A DNA stretch of 64,000 bases from Paenibacillus melissococcoides (GCA_944800085.1 CALYLO010000001.1:1451001-1515000); one strand, 5' to 3'; counted from the stretch's first letter, positions 16,462 to 25,884 are shown. Notes: a model not told the origin generated them from the sequence alone. A program made the numbers and translations.

Positions 16462-16720
16462 GAAAGTACCGGGAATGCGATATTCCGCAGACAGCAGTCC
16501 AGGAGGGGCCGAAGATTTATGCCCGTTATTAAGCTTTTCCTTGATTTCTTTTCGAATGTCGGACATCGGGTAACCTTCACCTCTTTGTGATTCTAAGTCA
16601 ATAGTACCTTTTTCGTAACCATCGTACAAAAAAGTGCATTCTTTCCGCACTACGCGATACGGGCTATAATGGCGTTGATTGAACATCATTCTTCTTATAT
16701 TGTAAAGGAGTGACGCGACA

Positions 16721-17281
16721 ATGTCTAAAAAAGTGCTGATTCTGACCGGCGATGCGGTCGAAGCATTGGAAGCATACTATCCCTATTATCGTTGCCTGGA
16801 GGAAGGATTCGAAGCGACCATCGCTTCGCCGACGGATACGAAAGTGCTGCATACCGTCGTCCACGATTTTGAAGACTGGCAGACCTTCACCGAAAAGCGG
16901 GGCTACCAGTTGGAAGCCCACGCTTCGTTCGAGCAGATCGATCCCGAGCAGTATGACGCCCTGATCATCCCGGGCGGTCGGGCACCAGAGCATATTCGCC
17001 TGCATAAGGATTTCCCGCGGATTGTCCGCCATTTCTTCCAAAAGGATAAACCGGTCATGATCCTGTGCCATGCCAGCGTGGCACTGACCGTGATCGCCGA
17101 AGAGATCAAAGGGCGGGAGATGACAGCCTACTTCGCTTGCCGTCCGGAAGTGGAAGCGGCAGGGGCGAAGTATGTTCAGACCCGGTTCCATGTCGATCGC
17201 AACCTGATATCCGGCCATGCATGGAACGACTTGCCGCAGTTGATGAGAGAATTCGTGAAGCAGGTTAATGCATTGGCTTAA
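16721..17281 (+). CDS. DJ-1/PfpI-family protein
   Basis: This 186-residue protein reads KVLILTGDAVEALEAYYPYY, then DALIIPGGRAPEHIR (oxyanion and Glu region) and the nucleophile-elbow Cys in PVMILCHASVALTV (about 116). Translation starts after AAAGGAG. The superfamily includes deglycase, chaperone, hydratase and protease-like members. The motif set does not decide which. It appears intact and monocistronic among broken neighbours. Confidence 0.85.
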   Translation: MSKKVLILTGDAVEALEAYYPYYRCLEEGFEATIASPTDTKVLHTVVHDFEDWQTFTEKRGYQLEAHASFEQIDPEQYDALIIPGGRAPEHIRLHKDFPRIVRHFFQKDKPVMILCHASVALTVIAEEIKGREMTAYFACRPEVEAAGAKYVQTRFHVDRNLISGHAWNDLPQLMREFVKQVNALA

Positions 17282-17328
17282 GTAAAGAAAAATAGTTACT
17301 TTGTAATGATGACAAAGGTTAAGAAAAA

Positions 17329-18636
17329 ATGAAGTACTTTATATGCAACTGCGAGATCGGCGATCGGCTCGCTCTCCAGGTTGGCGAACGGTTCAGTGAG
17401 GGCAGGGATAAGCCGCTGAATCAATCGGAAGCATTGCGAGTGGAAAATGACAATGTGACCGAGACCTTAAAAAATGTCACGACAAGGGAGTACACGATTG
17501 TCGGCATCATCAAGCGCCCTGCCTGGGAACCGACGTGGGCGCCGGGATATACGGCGATTAGCTATGTGGATGAGAACCTGCTGGGGGCAAATGATCGAGT
17601 TAATGCGGCGGTAGTCTTGCAGAAAGTCAATCATTCCCTGTTCGCTCATGCGGAAAATTTGGCAAAGAACAACAACATCGAATCCGTCCAATATAATCAC
17701 GAATTGCTTCACTATTATGGCGTGGCCAAAAGCGAAGCTGCGCAAAACACGCTGTTTTCATTATCAGCCATTATTATGGCAGTCATTATGATCGGTTCGG
17801 TTTCGTTAATCTATAACGCGTTTGCGATTTCCGTCTCGGAGCGTTCCCGTCATTTAGGGATACTTGCGAGCGTAGGGGCTACGAAGAGGCAGAAGAGAAA
17901 TTCCGTGTTTTTTGAAGGTGTCATCATTGGCTTGATCAGTATTCCCACGGGAATGATATGCGGTCTTGTCGGGATTGGGATGACCTTGTGGTTCATCAAT
18001 TCCATAATGGGGATGATTACAGAAGGGTTAGGCGGGTTAAATATTATCGTCTCAGAGCGAGTCATGGATCAGTTGATGAACGATAAGGGGAAGGATGAGG
18101 GTCACACCTGCCTCTACCTGAAAAGCCCGGATCCGATGAAAACGCAGCAGCAAATTGAAGATATGAAAGAAACCAATTTGGATATTCACAATACGTATCA
18201 ATATCGAAAACAGAACGAACAGAAGATTCTGTTAATGTCCGTTTTTTCTTACGGCTTTATCGCATTAATTTCATTAATTTCGATTGCGAATATTTTTAAC
18301 ACGATCTCCACGGGCATCTCTCTGCGCAAGCGGGAATTTGCGATGCTGAAATCGGTTGGAATCACTCCAAAGGGCTTTAACAAAATGATGAACTATGAAA
18401 GCATCTTTTATGGAATCAAGTCGCTGTGTTACGGGCTTCCTAGCAGCTTCGCCGTGATGTACTTGATCTACAGAGCGATGACGAGCAAATTTAACTATGG
18501 ATTTGTATTTCCCTGGATGAGTGTGATGTATGTTATCGCTGCCGTATTTGTCATTGTTAGTTCAGCGATGCTCTACTCCAGCGCCAAAGTAAAAAAGGAG
18601 AACATTATTGATGCAATAAAGCAGGAAAGTATATAG
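17329..18636 (+). pseudogene. FtsX-type ABC permease, doubly truncated
   Basis: 435 codons remain of a permease that is normally about twice that long. It starts within the first extracellular domain (EIGDRLALQVGERF, REYTIVGIIKRPAWEP). It continues through FtsX helices (LFSLSAIIMAVIMIGSVSLI, SERSRHLGILASVGATKRQ), then jumps at about 18050 into the second extracellular domain (NIIVSERVMDQLMND) and the last FtsX block (ISLRKREFAMLKSVGITPKG). The N-terminal helix and an internal segment with the middle helices are missing. The frame stays open, but a working permease is unlikely. No Shine-Dalgarno and no ATPase gene is adjacent. Confidence 0.65.
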
Positions 18637-18649
18637 GTTGGAGTAAATA

Positions 18650-18678
18650 GACCCTGATGTTGAAGTCAGGGTCGTTTT
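18650..18678 (+). terminator. Intrinsic terminator
   Basis: GACCCTGA (18650-18657) pairs with TCAGGGTC (18666-18673) and is followed by GTTTTT. Confidence 0.8.
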
Positions 18679-18702
18679 TATTGCGGAAAAGATCTTCTCG
18701 GC

Positions 18703-18732
18703 TTGACATAACCTAATAGAAAGGGATATGAA
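18703..18732 (+). promoter_or_regulatory. Possible sigma-A promoter of the LytTR gene
   Basis: TTGACA at 18703-18708 is followed after 18 bases by TATGAA (18727-18732), upstream of the LytTR gene at 18774. Confidence 0.4.
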
Positions 18733-18773
18733 TGGATAGTCGAAGTACATAACCAGGCGGTGTATAAAAAGAG

Positions 18774-19211
18774 ATGAAAATATCAATCGAAGAAATCAAT
18801 ATCCTAGAGGAAGAAGAAATCATCATACGATGTCATGAGGTCAATGAGGAAATTTTGAGCCTTGTGCGCCGGATCAAAGTAAAAACTAAGATGCTAATGG
18901 GCTTTCATGAAGATGCGATTCACCAAATCACACTTAGCGATGTGTACTATTTTGAATCGGTGGATAACAAGGTGTTTATGTATTGCAGGGATAAAGTGTT
19001 TGAATCGAAACAGAAGCTATACGAGCTCGAACAGTTATGTGAGGGACGGAAATTTTTCCGCGCATCGAAATCCAGCATCATCAATATCGCCAAAATTTCG
19101 TACATCAAACCGTCACTGAGCGGAAGGTTCGAGGCAAGAATGGATAATGGGGAAACGGTTATGGTGTCACGTCAATATGTACCGATTCTCAAAACGATGC
19201 TTGGACTATAG
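18774..19211 (+). CDS. Stand-alone LytTR DNA-binding regulator
   Basis: This is a 145-residue protein without a receiver domain. Residues 1-40 are charged, and residues 45-145 are a LytTR domain (LSDVYYFESVDNKVFMYC, LEQLCEGRKFFRASKSSIIN, VMVSRQYVPILKTML). It is paired with a DUF3021 membrane protein 12 bases downstream. Such LytTR/membrane-protein pairs are known as LytTR regulatory systems, in which the membrane partner holds the regulator inactive. The target is unknown and may be its own promoter. Confidence 0.85.
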   Translation: MKISIEEINILEEEEIIIRCHEVNEEILSLVRRIKVKTKMLMGFHEDAIHQITLSDVYYFESVDNKVFMYCRDKVFESKQKLYELEQLCEGRKFFRASKSSIINIAKISYIKPSLSGRFEARMDNGETVMVSRQYVPILKTMLGL

Positions 19212-19223
19212 GGAGGGATGAAA

Positions 19224-19679
19224 ATGAATTTTTCAGAGATGGTAAAAAGACTGGCAAGAGATTACTTGCTTATTTTTGCAGGCATTGTGATTTGTGTCAC
19301 TCTGTTTAATCACCTATATGCCGTGATGAACGCCCTGGATGCTTCGGAGTTCTCACTCGGTCTCCGTCATATATACGCAATCATGATGTGTGCATTAGTG
19401 GGCGTTTTGCCAAGTCTTATCTTCTATTTTCCCTCCACAATCAGTGAAAAGGGAATGCGTATGCGAATCTTGATTCATTTTATTATCGTGGAAGCCGTGC
19501 TGCTTATTTTCACGAATACAATGGGCTGGGTTACGGGAGCAGCCGGAGCAACGATACTTGCATTACAAGTTGCCATCATATACATGCTGGTCTGTTTGCT
19601 TGGATGGAACAATGACCGCCAAGTCGCCAGGGAAATCAATGAGCAACTAATGAAGCTTAAAAAAGCAGATGAACAGTAA
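19224..19679 (+). CDS. DUF3021-type membrane protein, LytTR partner
   Basis: This protein of about 151 residues has four transmembrane segments (LLIFAGIVICVTLFNHLY, HIYAIMMCALVGVLPSLIFY, ILIHFIIVEAVLLIFTNTM, TILALQVAIIYMLVCLLGW) and a charged C-terminal tail. ATG 19224 is preferred over 19218 because GGGAGG needs the extra spacing. The family is almost always coded next to a LytTR regulator and is thought to inhibit it at the membrane. Confidence 0.82.
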   Translation: MNFSEMVKRLARDYLLIFAGIVICVTLFNHLYAVMNALDASEFSLGLRHIYAIMMCALVGVLPSLIFYFPSTISEKGMRMRILIHFIIVEAVLLIFTNTMGWVTGAAGATILALQVAIIYMLVCLLGWNNDRQVAREINEQLMKLKKADEQ

Positions 19680-19681
19680 GG

Positions 19682-19712
19682 CGGGGAAGCAGCAGCTTAC
19701 CCCGTTTTTTTT
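19682..19712 (+). terminator. Intrinsic terminator
   Basis: CGGGG (19682-19686) with CCCCG (19700-19704), extended by AAG/CTT and followed by eight T. It ends the LytTR-DUF3021 unit. Confidence 0.8.
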
Positions 19713-19817
19713 ACAGCTTACCTTGCTTATCATGCAGCATACCGCAATGCATATTTACGCTGCGCACAGGGTTGTGTATGCTGATCCTGCACTAGATAAA
19801 CAAAGGGGGCTTGGATT

Positions 19818-21119
19818 ATGGGGATCCTTCTGTTGGTTATTGCAGCCGTTTTTGAGGCCGCATTTGCTGTATATTGCATTTGGACAAAGTCGAATCAGAA
19901 CAAAGTCAGAGGCGTGATGAGAATCGGCGCGTTTGCCGTATTCGTTATGTTTACGCTGGCTTCGGTCATGGAGTGGAGCTTCCGCTGGGTGGGGATTGGC
20001 CTGCTGCTGCTTGTCTGGGCGGTGCTTGGAGTGAGAACGCTGATACGCAGCAAGGAGGAGCGGCAACAATACAGATGCGGCCGCATTGTCAGAAATGCTG
20101 TCGTTATGCTTGTGCTTGTCGTAATAGCTGTAACTCCCGCCCTCGTATTCCCGCAGTATCCATTGCCCCAAGTTACGGGGGAGTATGAAGTCGCAAGCGT
20201 ATCTTACACCTATATGGACAAAAACCGCATGGAACAGTTTACCGGCACGGGAGAAAACAGAGTCGTAAATGTTGAGTTTTGGTATCCCGACAATGCACAC
20301 GGAACCTACCCGCTTGTGGTATTCTCGCATGGGGCATTCGGTATCAAAGGAAGCAACGCCTCTACCTATACGGAGCTTGCAAGCCACGGCTATGTGGTGT
20401 GTTCGATTGATCATCCTTATCATTCTTTTTATACGGCATCGGCCGACGGAACAGTCGCACTCGTCAATTCGGAATATATGCAGGAAGTCAACAATGTCAA
20501 CAAGGGCGTGTACACGGTTGAGGAAACCTACAGGCTCATTCAAAAATGGATGAAGCTGCGTACGGATGATATGAACTTTGTGATCGATACGATTCTGGAA
20601 AAAGCCAAAACTGGCAGTGAGAACGTGTATCAATTGGTGAATACCGAAAAAATAGGTGTATTCGGCCACTCCATGGGCGGTGCAGCGAGTGTGTCGCTCG
20701 GCAGGGAGCGGGATGATATCGGCGCCGTTGTAAATATTGACGCCCCGCTGTTTAGCGAGCTCGTCTACAATCGAGAGACCGACGACTTTGCGGCAAGCGG
20801 CCAGCCTTACACGACCCCGCTTCTTAATATATATTCTGATAGTGTCTGGGTGCAGCTCAATAGCAATTCGACGTATGCGGCGAACAAAGCAATTGATGAA
20901 CATAGCACAGAAGTTTATACCGTTCATTTTCAAGGCGCCAAGCATATGAGTCTTACCGATCTGGCACTCTTTTCACCGATGCTTGCCAATATGCTGCAGG
21001 GCGGCAGGGCAGAGATTGATGCCCACTACTGTATTGATACGATGAACCGAATCATACTGGAGTTTTTCGATTGCTATCTCAAGGGGAAGGGCAGCTTCAC
21101 TTCTGCGGGGACCTATTAA
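19818..21119 (+). CDS. Membrane-anchored alpha/beta hydrolase
   Basis: This 433-residue protein has three or four N-terminal transmembrane helices (ILLLVIAAVFEAAFAVYCIW, WVGIGLLLLVWAVLGV, NAVVMLVLVVIAVTPALVF). A hydrolase domain of the platelet-activating-factor acetylhydrolase/dienelactone type follows. It has VNVEFWYP, PLVVFSHGAFGIKGS (oxyanion), the nucleophile Ser in GVFGHSMGGAA (about 283), and a His in FQGAKHMSLTDLALFSP. AGGGGG precedes the ATG. It stands alone between two hairpins. The substrate is unknown, with lipid or ester hydrolysis at the cell surface likely. Confidence 0.8.
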   Translation: MGILLLVIAAVFEAAFAVYCIWTKSNQNKVRGVMRIGAFAVFVMFTLASVMEWSFRWVGIGLLLLVWAVLGVRTLIRSKEERQQYRCGRIVRNAVVMLVLVVIAVTPALVFPQYPLPQVTGEYEVASVSYTYMDKNRMEQFTGTGENRVVNVEFWYPDNAHGTYPLVVFSHGAFGIKGSNASTYTELASHGYVVCSIDHPYHSFYTASADGTVALVNSEYMQEVNNVNKGVYTVEETYRLIQKWMKLRTDDMNFVIDTILEKAKTGSENVYQLVNTEKIGVFGHSMGGAASVSLGRERDDIGAVVNIDAPLFSELVYNRETDDFAASGQPYTTPLLNIYSDSVWVQLNSNSTYAANKAIDEHSTEVYTVHFQGAKHMSLTDLALFSPMLANMLQGGRAEIDAHYCIDTMNRIILEFFDCYLKGKGSFTSAGTY

Positions 21120-21197
21120 CGGCAGAGTGAGGTTACAAGCCAATGCCTGGCGTCATCCATGGAAGGACGCTCCGAGGAACCGGGCTTCGAACAAAAA

Positions 21198-21240
21198 CCG
21201 CTCAGGCAGCTTGATTGCTGCCTGAGGGAATTTGAGCGGC
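21198..21240 (+). terminator. Hairpin after the hydrolase gene
   Basis: CTCAGGCAGC (21201-21210) pairs with GCTGCCTGAG (21217-21226), and an outer CCGCTCA/TGAGCGG pair encloses it. There is no T-run. Confidence 0.5.
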
Positions 21241-21259
21241 AATATCATATCTTTTGATG

Positions 21260-21690
21260 TTAAGAGCTGCGACTGCTAGATTTCGAAGGCGATGGCATTT
21301 TGGAACCGTATGCGACGACGAAGCCGTTTCTCGTTTTGTTGGGAAGTGACGGCGTGGAGACGGCCCGTTTTCTTTGAATCATAATCCCCCCGTTATTCGG
21401 TTTTAGTAAAGCATTTTTATCATTTACACGGCATTTCTGAAACAGCACCTTGCGATAATTGGCTAGTCGGGCTATTTGTCCGTTGACAAAAGGTGCCTCC
21501 ATAATCCATTCTGCCGTAGCGGCTGGCCCCGTGTACCTCGTTATCTTTTTGAATGTCCATCCTTTTGTTTTGTTCTTCAGCACAATCTGCCGTTTGTTTT
21601 TACGAAGCTTTGTAATATCCGCATATTTCCGGATTTCCACCCTGGACGAACATGTGCATCGATACGTATGTTGGAAGAGTATGATCTGAA
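21260..21690 (-). pseudogene. G1-family (glutamic) peptidase, C-terminal remnant
   Basis: The reverse strand reads WTFKKITRYTGPAATAEWIM, EAPFVNGQIARLANY, then VSTPS and GFVVAYG ending in PSPSKSSSRSS. TAEWIxEAP with its Glu and the ARLANYG strand are hallmarks of bacterial G1 (eqolisin-type) secreted endopeptidases. Signal peptide, propeptide and the N-terminal half are gone. The upstream part of the frame runs antisense into the next gene. Confidence 0.6.
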
Positions 21691-22118
21691 TGCAACAGAT
21701 CTTTTCGTTGTTCTTTGTATCAATAAATCCACCAAGAATGCGAGGTCGTGGCCCTTCTGCAATGGAGGCAATTGGAAGTATCGCGGTTGGAGTATTTGGA
21801 GTCATATGGACATTCGCCGCTGCCAATATGGGGGCTCCGATTTTTTTTGTTCTTTTTGGCATTGTCTTTGTTGGAATAGCGGTCATTCAAGGAATCTATC
21901 ATTTTAAAAATGCTACGGGGACAAATCGAATGTCTTTATTCGATATTACTGACGAGCAATCAGAACCTGATCCGCTGGAGAACATGATGAATAGAAGGCA
22001 AGATATGAACGCGAATGAATCGAGTGAAGTTAACTATTGTCCTTATTGCGGAAATAAAATCATGGATAATTCCTATAAGTTTTGTTCCAAATGCGGAAAG
22101 GAACTCGATAATCATTAA
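21690..22118 (+). CDS. Zinc-ribbon membrane protein
   Basis: The frame encodes two hydrophobic helices (SIAVGVFGVIWTFAAANM, IFFVLFGIVFVGIAVIQGIY), an acidic linker, and a C-terminal zinc ribbon with two CxxC pairs (NYCPYCGNKIMDNSYKFCSKCGKEL). The N-terminus (FFVSINPPRMRGRGPSA) looks like the interior of a slightly longer protein. The gene may have lost its first few codons at the junction with the peptidase remnant. Such zinc-ribbon membrane proteins are common and uncharacterised. Confidence 0.6.
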   Translation: MQQIFSLFFVSINPPRMRGRGPSAMEAIGSIAVGVFGVIWTFAAANMGAPIFFVLFGIVFVGIAVIQGIYHFKNATGTNRMSLFDITDEQSEPDPLENMMNRRQDMNANESSEVNYCPYCGNKIMDNSYKFCSKCGKELDNH

Positions 22119-22246
22119 TCATTGTGGCCACTGTACAGACCAAAAAGGAAAGAAGGATTCTCCTAAATAGGTGAAACTTGTATAGAATTTTGGTAATTGG
22201 GTAGGATGCGGGATCTAAATCATTTGATTGCTGGGGGACAAAAAGA

Positions 22247-22459
22247 ATGCAGAGATGCTTAAACTGTGGAGAGGGGTTTGCATACAAACAAATTATGAAA
22301 TCGCTGCTCTACGCTTATAGATCAATTAAGTGCAGTCATTGTACAGAAATACATAAAATCAAAGTCAGTTCAAAGCTTCTTGCCGCGGTTGCCGTGGCGG
22401 TTTCTCCAATGATTTCTGGATTCCTTTTCAATAAATTCAAGAACTTTCATTCCGGGTAA
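22247..22459 (+). CDS. CxxC-20-CxxC small protein, 3'-truncated
   Basis: MQRCLNCGEGFAYKQIMKSL is followed by IKCSHCTEIHKIK, giving two CxxC pairs separated by about 20 residues. One hydrophobic helix (LLAAVAVAVSPMISGFLF) follows, with GGGGG before the ATG. This is the TIGR04104-type family of small zinc-binding membrane proteins. Members usually have a second helix. Here the frame ends early in sequence that reads better on the opposite strand, so the gene is probably truncated. Confidence 0.6.
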   Translation: MQRCLNCGEGFAYKQIMKSLLYAYRSIKCSHCTEIHKIKVSSKLLAAVAVAVSPMISGFLFNKFKNFHSG

Positions 22460-22513
22460 AGCTAATTCTTTTGCTTCTTGGAATGACAGCCATTTGATAT
22501 GCTGTAGGTACAT
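22400..22513 (-). pseudogene. Short C-terminal fragment, Nudix-like reading
   Basis: The reverse strand reads MYLQHIKWLSFQEAKELALP then GMKVLEFIEKE before degenerating into the tail of the CxxC gene. A W-L-x-x-x-E-A-x-x-L-x-L-P segment is typical of Nudix C-termini, but this is too short for a firm call. Confidence 0.25.
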
Positions 22514-22541
22514 AGCAGCTTAGATTGCAAAGGAGAAAGAA

Positions 22542-22901
22542 ATGATTATATTAATAAGCGGCAATAGCTGTACAGGGAAAACATTCATGTCGCAAAAATT
22601 GCTTGAAAAATATAAGATTCCTTATTTTTCGATCGACCACCTCAAAATGGGGTTGTACAGAGGGAACAGCAACTGTGGGTTTACGCCGGAGGACAGTGTT
22701 GAAGTAATTGGCGAGCAATTATGGCCGATCATCAAAGGGATGATCATGACGAGTATTGAAAATAATCAAAACATGATTATTGAAGGTTGTTACATATTGC
22801 CTCGCTTTATGAAAGACTTTGAACAACCTTATTTCGATAACATCATATCTGTTGTTCTTGGTAGCGAAGGCCCGATATTAAGTTGCAAGAACCCACCCTA
22901 A
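22542..22901 (+). pseudogene. P-loop kinase-like NTPase, 3'-truncated
   Basis: AAAGGAG precedes ATG 22542. MIILISGNSCTGKTFMSQKL has a Walker A GxxxxGKT, then YFSIDHLKMGLYRG and NMIIEGCYILPRFMKDF, as in small kinases of the adenylate or 2-phosphoglycerate kinase type. After VVLG the frame enters the palindromic element at 22879 and stops. About half the expected length is missing, so the palindrome marks the breakpoint. Confidence 0.6.
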
Positions 22902-22940
22902 AGTTAGTGCCCAGGTGGGTTCTTATGTTTTTGCAACTTA
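22879..22940. repeat. Palindromic element with terminator-like core, copy 1
   Basis: Outer arms TAAGTTGCAA (22879-22888) and TTGCAACTTA (22931-22940) enclose a core hairpin AAGAACCCACC/GGTGGGTTCTT (22887-22924). The core is nearly identical to the one at 27353-27390. Confidence 0.65.
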
Positions 22941-23229
22941 CAAGCGATAGACCCATCCAAGCCAGTGGTTAGCCGTTTGCCTCACTCGGTTCCTTTAATG
23001 GTATGATATTACAATTGGAAGAAGTGAACATCACGAGCGTGCAACCTGGTCTTGCCGAGAACATTCCCGTAATCACCGTCTGTATCGTGAGCGCTTGTGC
23101 GTCAGGAACATGAGCAGCCTAAGAAGTCTAGCGCTAACCAGAGAGGAGTCGAAAAAAACGCGAGTTACCCCGCCACTCCCCGTTGCCGGTCCAGATCCGC
23201 CAGGACGCGGCCAATTTGCGCTTCCTCTA

Positions 23230-23690
23230 CCACTTCGACATCGCTATTCTCCGCTTCGGCATCGGGCTCGAACTGCTCGAAGCTGCGGCCGGTTGGAGTC
23301 CTTTGGTCGAGACCAGAGCTGTCTTGGCGCCCATTTCAGTAGCCATATCGGCGACGGTAATCCGGCTGTCATAGATAAAAGAAACCAGTGCCTCCCCGGT
23401 AAACTCAATGCAATAATACATGTTTCATGTCTTCCTCAATACCGTTATAACCCACCACATGCAGAATCACAACTGTCGCCTATGTCGAAAGCTCCGATGA
23501 CACGCAGGAGCGGGAGTGAGAAGCGGCCTCCAGAAAAAATTGTCCGAGCACGAACATGATAGTTGTCAATCATCAATTGATGACAGATTCCTTCGCCCAC
23601 ATCGTACAGCATGATGTTGTTAGCCCTGACGAAGCAGCGCATCAAGTCGTGAAGATTAAAAGTGCGCCGGGTGATTTGTCCCCCTGATTT
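23230..23690 (-). pseudogene. LeuC/aconitase-family large subunit, decayed
   Basis: The reverse strand first reads LYDVGEGICHQLMIDNYHVR and IFSGG, then VIGAFDIGDS. Further on, after a frame break, it reads YYCIEFTGEALVSFIYDSRI then TVADMATEMGAKTALV. These match successive blocks of isopropylmalate isomerase/aconitase-type dehydratases (GIxHQ; the region normally carrying DSHT; EFxGxAL; SRIT..NMA.E.GAK). The DSHT block is lost and the segments lie in different frames. It sits just upstream of, and opposite to, the methylcitrate operon, which lacks a hydratase of this family. Confidence 0.55.
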
Positions 23691-23865
23691 CTTTTTTTCT
23701 CTTCATTTGCATAACAGTAGAGGTAAGGCGTTCGCCCATGCACTGGTCGGTGATGAGAAAGGCTGAAGGCGGGCTAATGCTCCGCTCTTCATCTTGCGCC
23801 GCAAGGGCTGTCCAAGCTTGGTTGAAAGAGGAAAGAAGATAGAAAAGGAAAGGGAGGTGGCAAGT
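23691..23865 (+). promoter_or_regulatory. Upstream region of the prp operon
   Basis: This non-coding gap precedes prpB. It ends in GGGAGGTGG, a strong Shine-Dalgarno eight bases before ATG 23866. No clear promoter or operator could be assigned. Confidence 0.3.
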
Positions 23866-24759
23866 ATGACCCGTTTAGATTCTCCAGGCTTACGATTGCG
23901 TCAAGCTGTTGAGGAAGAGCGTCCGCTGCAGGTGGCCGGCACGATTCACGCCTATGCCGCTATGCTGGCCAAGTCCGCAGGCTTCCGTGCGATTTATTTG
24001 TCCGGGGCCGGTGTGGCCAACGCTTCATTCGGCTTGCCGGATCTGGGCATGACGACACTGAACGATGTGACGGAGGATGTCCGCCGCATCACTTCGGCGG
24101 TCGACCTGCCGCTTCTGGTTGATGCCGACACAGGATTCGGAAGCGCCTTTAATATTGCCAGAACTATCCGGGAAATGACCAGAGCCGGGGCGGCGGGCGT
24201 GCATATCGAGGATCAAGTGATGGCCAAACGATGCGGGCACCGGCCGAACAAAGCGCTTGTGAGTAAGGACGAAATGGCCGATCGGATTAAGACGGCTGTC
24301 GATGCCAAGACGGATGGCTCCTTCGTCGTTATGGCGCGTACGGACGCTCTGGCTTCCGAAGGGCTCGATGCTGCGCTCGAACGGGCGGCTGCCTATGTGG
24401 AAGCGGGGGCGGACATGATTTTTGCCGAGGCGGTTACCGAAGTGTGGCAGTACCGGAAATTCGCCGAAGCCGTGAACGTGCCGATTCTGGCGAATATTAC
24501 GGAATTCGGCCAAACGCCGATGCTGTCCGCGGAGGAGCTTGGAGCCGCCGGCGTCAGCCTCGTGCTCTATCCTCTGTCCGCTTTCCGCGCTATGAATGCC
24601 GCGGCTTTACAGGTGTACCAGACGATCCGCCGCGAAGGAACGCAGAAAAGCGTCATCGATATGATGCAAACACGCAACGAGTTGTATGAATTTTTGAAGT
24701 ACCACGAGTACGAAAAAAAGCTGGATGAATTGTTCGCTGCCGGCAAGGAGGGACAGTAA
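23866..24759 (+). CDS. prpB: Methylisocitrate lyase
   Basis: This 297-residue enzyme of the isocitrate-lyase/PEP-mutase superfamily splits 2-methylisocitrate into pyruvate and succinate, the last step of the methylcitrate cycle for propionyl-CoA. It has [28 protein letters not shown] (metal-binding Asp), [17 protein letters not shown] with the catalytic KRCGH loop (about 121), and [12 protein letters not shown] 23866 is chosen for its GGGAGG site. It is the first gene of a tight operon with prpC (adjacent start) and prpD. Confidence 0.93.
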   Translation: MTRLDSPGLRLRQAVEEERPLQVAGTIHAYAAMLAKSAGFRAIYLSGAGVANASFGLPDLGMTTLNDVTEDVRRITSAVDLPLLVDADTGFGSAFNIARTIREMTRAGAAGVHIEDQVMAKRCGHRPNKALVSKDEMADRIKTAVDAKTDGSFVVMARTDALASEGLDAALERAAAYVEAGADMIFAEAVTEVWQYRKFAEAVNVPILANITEFGQTPMLSAEELGAAGVSLVLYPLSAFRAMNAAALQVYQTIRREGTQKSVIDMMQTRNELYEFLKYHEYEKKLDELFAAGKEGQ

Positions 24760-25884
24760 ATGACAACGGCAAAAAAACAAGGCGGATTAGCCGGAATTAT
24801 CGCCGGCCAAACGGCGATTGCTACCGTGGGGAAAGAGGGTAAGGGCCTGAATTATCGGGGGTATTCCATCTACGATCTGGCCGAGCATGCGACCTTCGAG
24901 GAAACGGCCTATCTGCTCATTTATGGAACATTGCCTTCTTCCAGTGAACTGGCCGCTTATTGCTCGAAGCTGCAGCGCCTGCGCGGACTTCCGGCTGGTC
25001 TGAAGAGGGTGCTGGAACAGCTGCCAGCCGGATCGCACCCGATGGACGTACTGCGCACGGGGTGCTCGGTTCTCGGCACCATGGAGCCTGAGGGTACCGG
25101 ACGCAGCCAAAGCGATATTGCCGACCGCTTGATGGCCAGCTTCGGCTCGATGCTGCTGTATTGGTATCATTATGCCCAGACCGGCACTAGAATTGAGACG
25201 GAAACGGACGACAGCAGCATCGCCGGACATTTTCTGCATTTGCTGCACGGCAAGAAGCCGGAACCGCTGCATGAGCGGGCGATGGACGTTTCTTTGATTC
25301 TGTATGCGGAGCATGAATACAACGCTTCGACCTTTGCCTCCCGCACCGCGGCTTCTACTTTGTCGGATATGTATTCGGCGATTACTTCAGGCATCGGCAC
25401 GCTGCGCGGTCCGCTGCACGGCGGCGCGAACGAGGCGGCTATGGAACTGATCCAACAGTTCCACACGCCGGACGAGGCCGAAGCGGGCCTGCGCCGGATG
25501 CTGCAGGAGAAAAAACGGATCATGGGGTTCGGGCACCGGGTCTATTCCGTCTCTGATCCGCGCTCCGATGTCATTAAGGTCTGGTCGCGCAAACTGTCGG
25601 AGCATGCAGGGAACATGAATCTTTATCGCATCTCCGAACGCATTGAAGCGGTGATGCGGGAGGAGAAGAAGCTGTTTCCGAACCTGGACTTCTACAGCGC
25701 TTCGGCTTACCACCTGATGGGCATCCCGACGGCGATGTTCACGCCCGTATTCGTGATATCCCGCACGAGCGGGTGGTCCGCTCACATCATCGAGCAAAGA
25801 GCGAGCAACAAGTTGATTCGCCCCAACGCGGAATATATCGGTCCAGAACCGCAGCCGTGGCTGCCGATGGAATCGAGAGCATAA
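24760..25884 (+). CDS. prpC: 2-Methylcitrate synthase / citrate synthase
   Basis: This 374-residue type-II-like short citrate synthase starts immediately after the prpB stop with AAGGAGGG upstream. Catalytic regions are visible: [38 protein letters not shown] (His, about 220), [13 protein letters not shown] (His, about 258) and [15 protein letters not shown] (Asp, about 309). Genomic context makes condensation of propionyl-CoA with oxaloacetate the likely main activity. Sequence alone does not exclude citrate synthase activity. Confidence 0.92.
   Translation: MTTAKKQGGLAGIIAGQTAIATVGKEGKGLNYRGYSIYDLAEHATFEETAYLLIYGTLPSSSELAAYCSKLQRLRGLPAGLKRVLEQLPAGSHPMDVLRTGCSVLGTMEPEGTGRSQSDIADRLMASFGSMLLYWYHYAQTGTRIETETDDSSIAGHFLHLLHGKKPEPLHERAMDVSLILYAEHEYNASTFASRTAASTLSDMYSAITSGIGTLRGPLHGGANEAAMELIQQFHTPDEAEAGLRRMLQEKKRIMGFGHRVYSVSDPRSDVIKVWSRKLSEHAGNMNLYRISERIEAVMREEKKLFPNLDFYSASAYHLMGIPTAMFTPVFVISRTSGWSAHIIEQRASNKLIRPNAEYIGPEPQPWLPMESRA

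Noticed and set aside
16462..16580. Reverse-strand frame starting MSDIRKEIKEKLNN near 16580
   Set aside because: It has a weak Shine-Dalgarno, but it soon enters the antisense of the GNAT remnant and shows no helix-turn-helix or other domain, so it could not be supported as a gene.
19755..20945. A 396-codon reverse-strand open frame across the hydrolase gene
   Set aside because: It is wholly antisense to the alpha/beta hydrolase at 19818-21119, which has a Shine-Dalgarno, membrane helices and GHSMGG motif. The antisense frame has no recognisable domain and is rich in His, Arg and Cys in a way typical of shadow frames.
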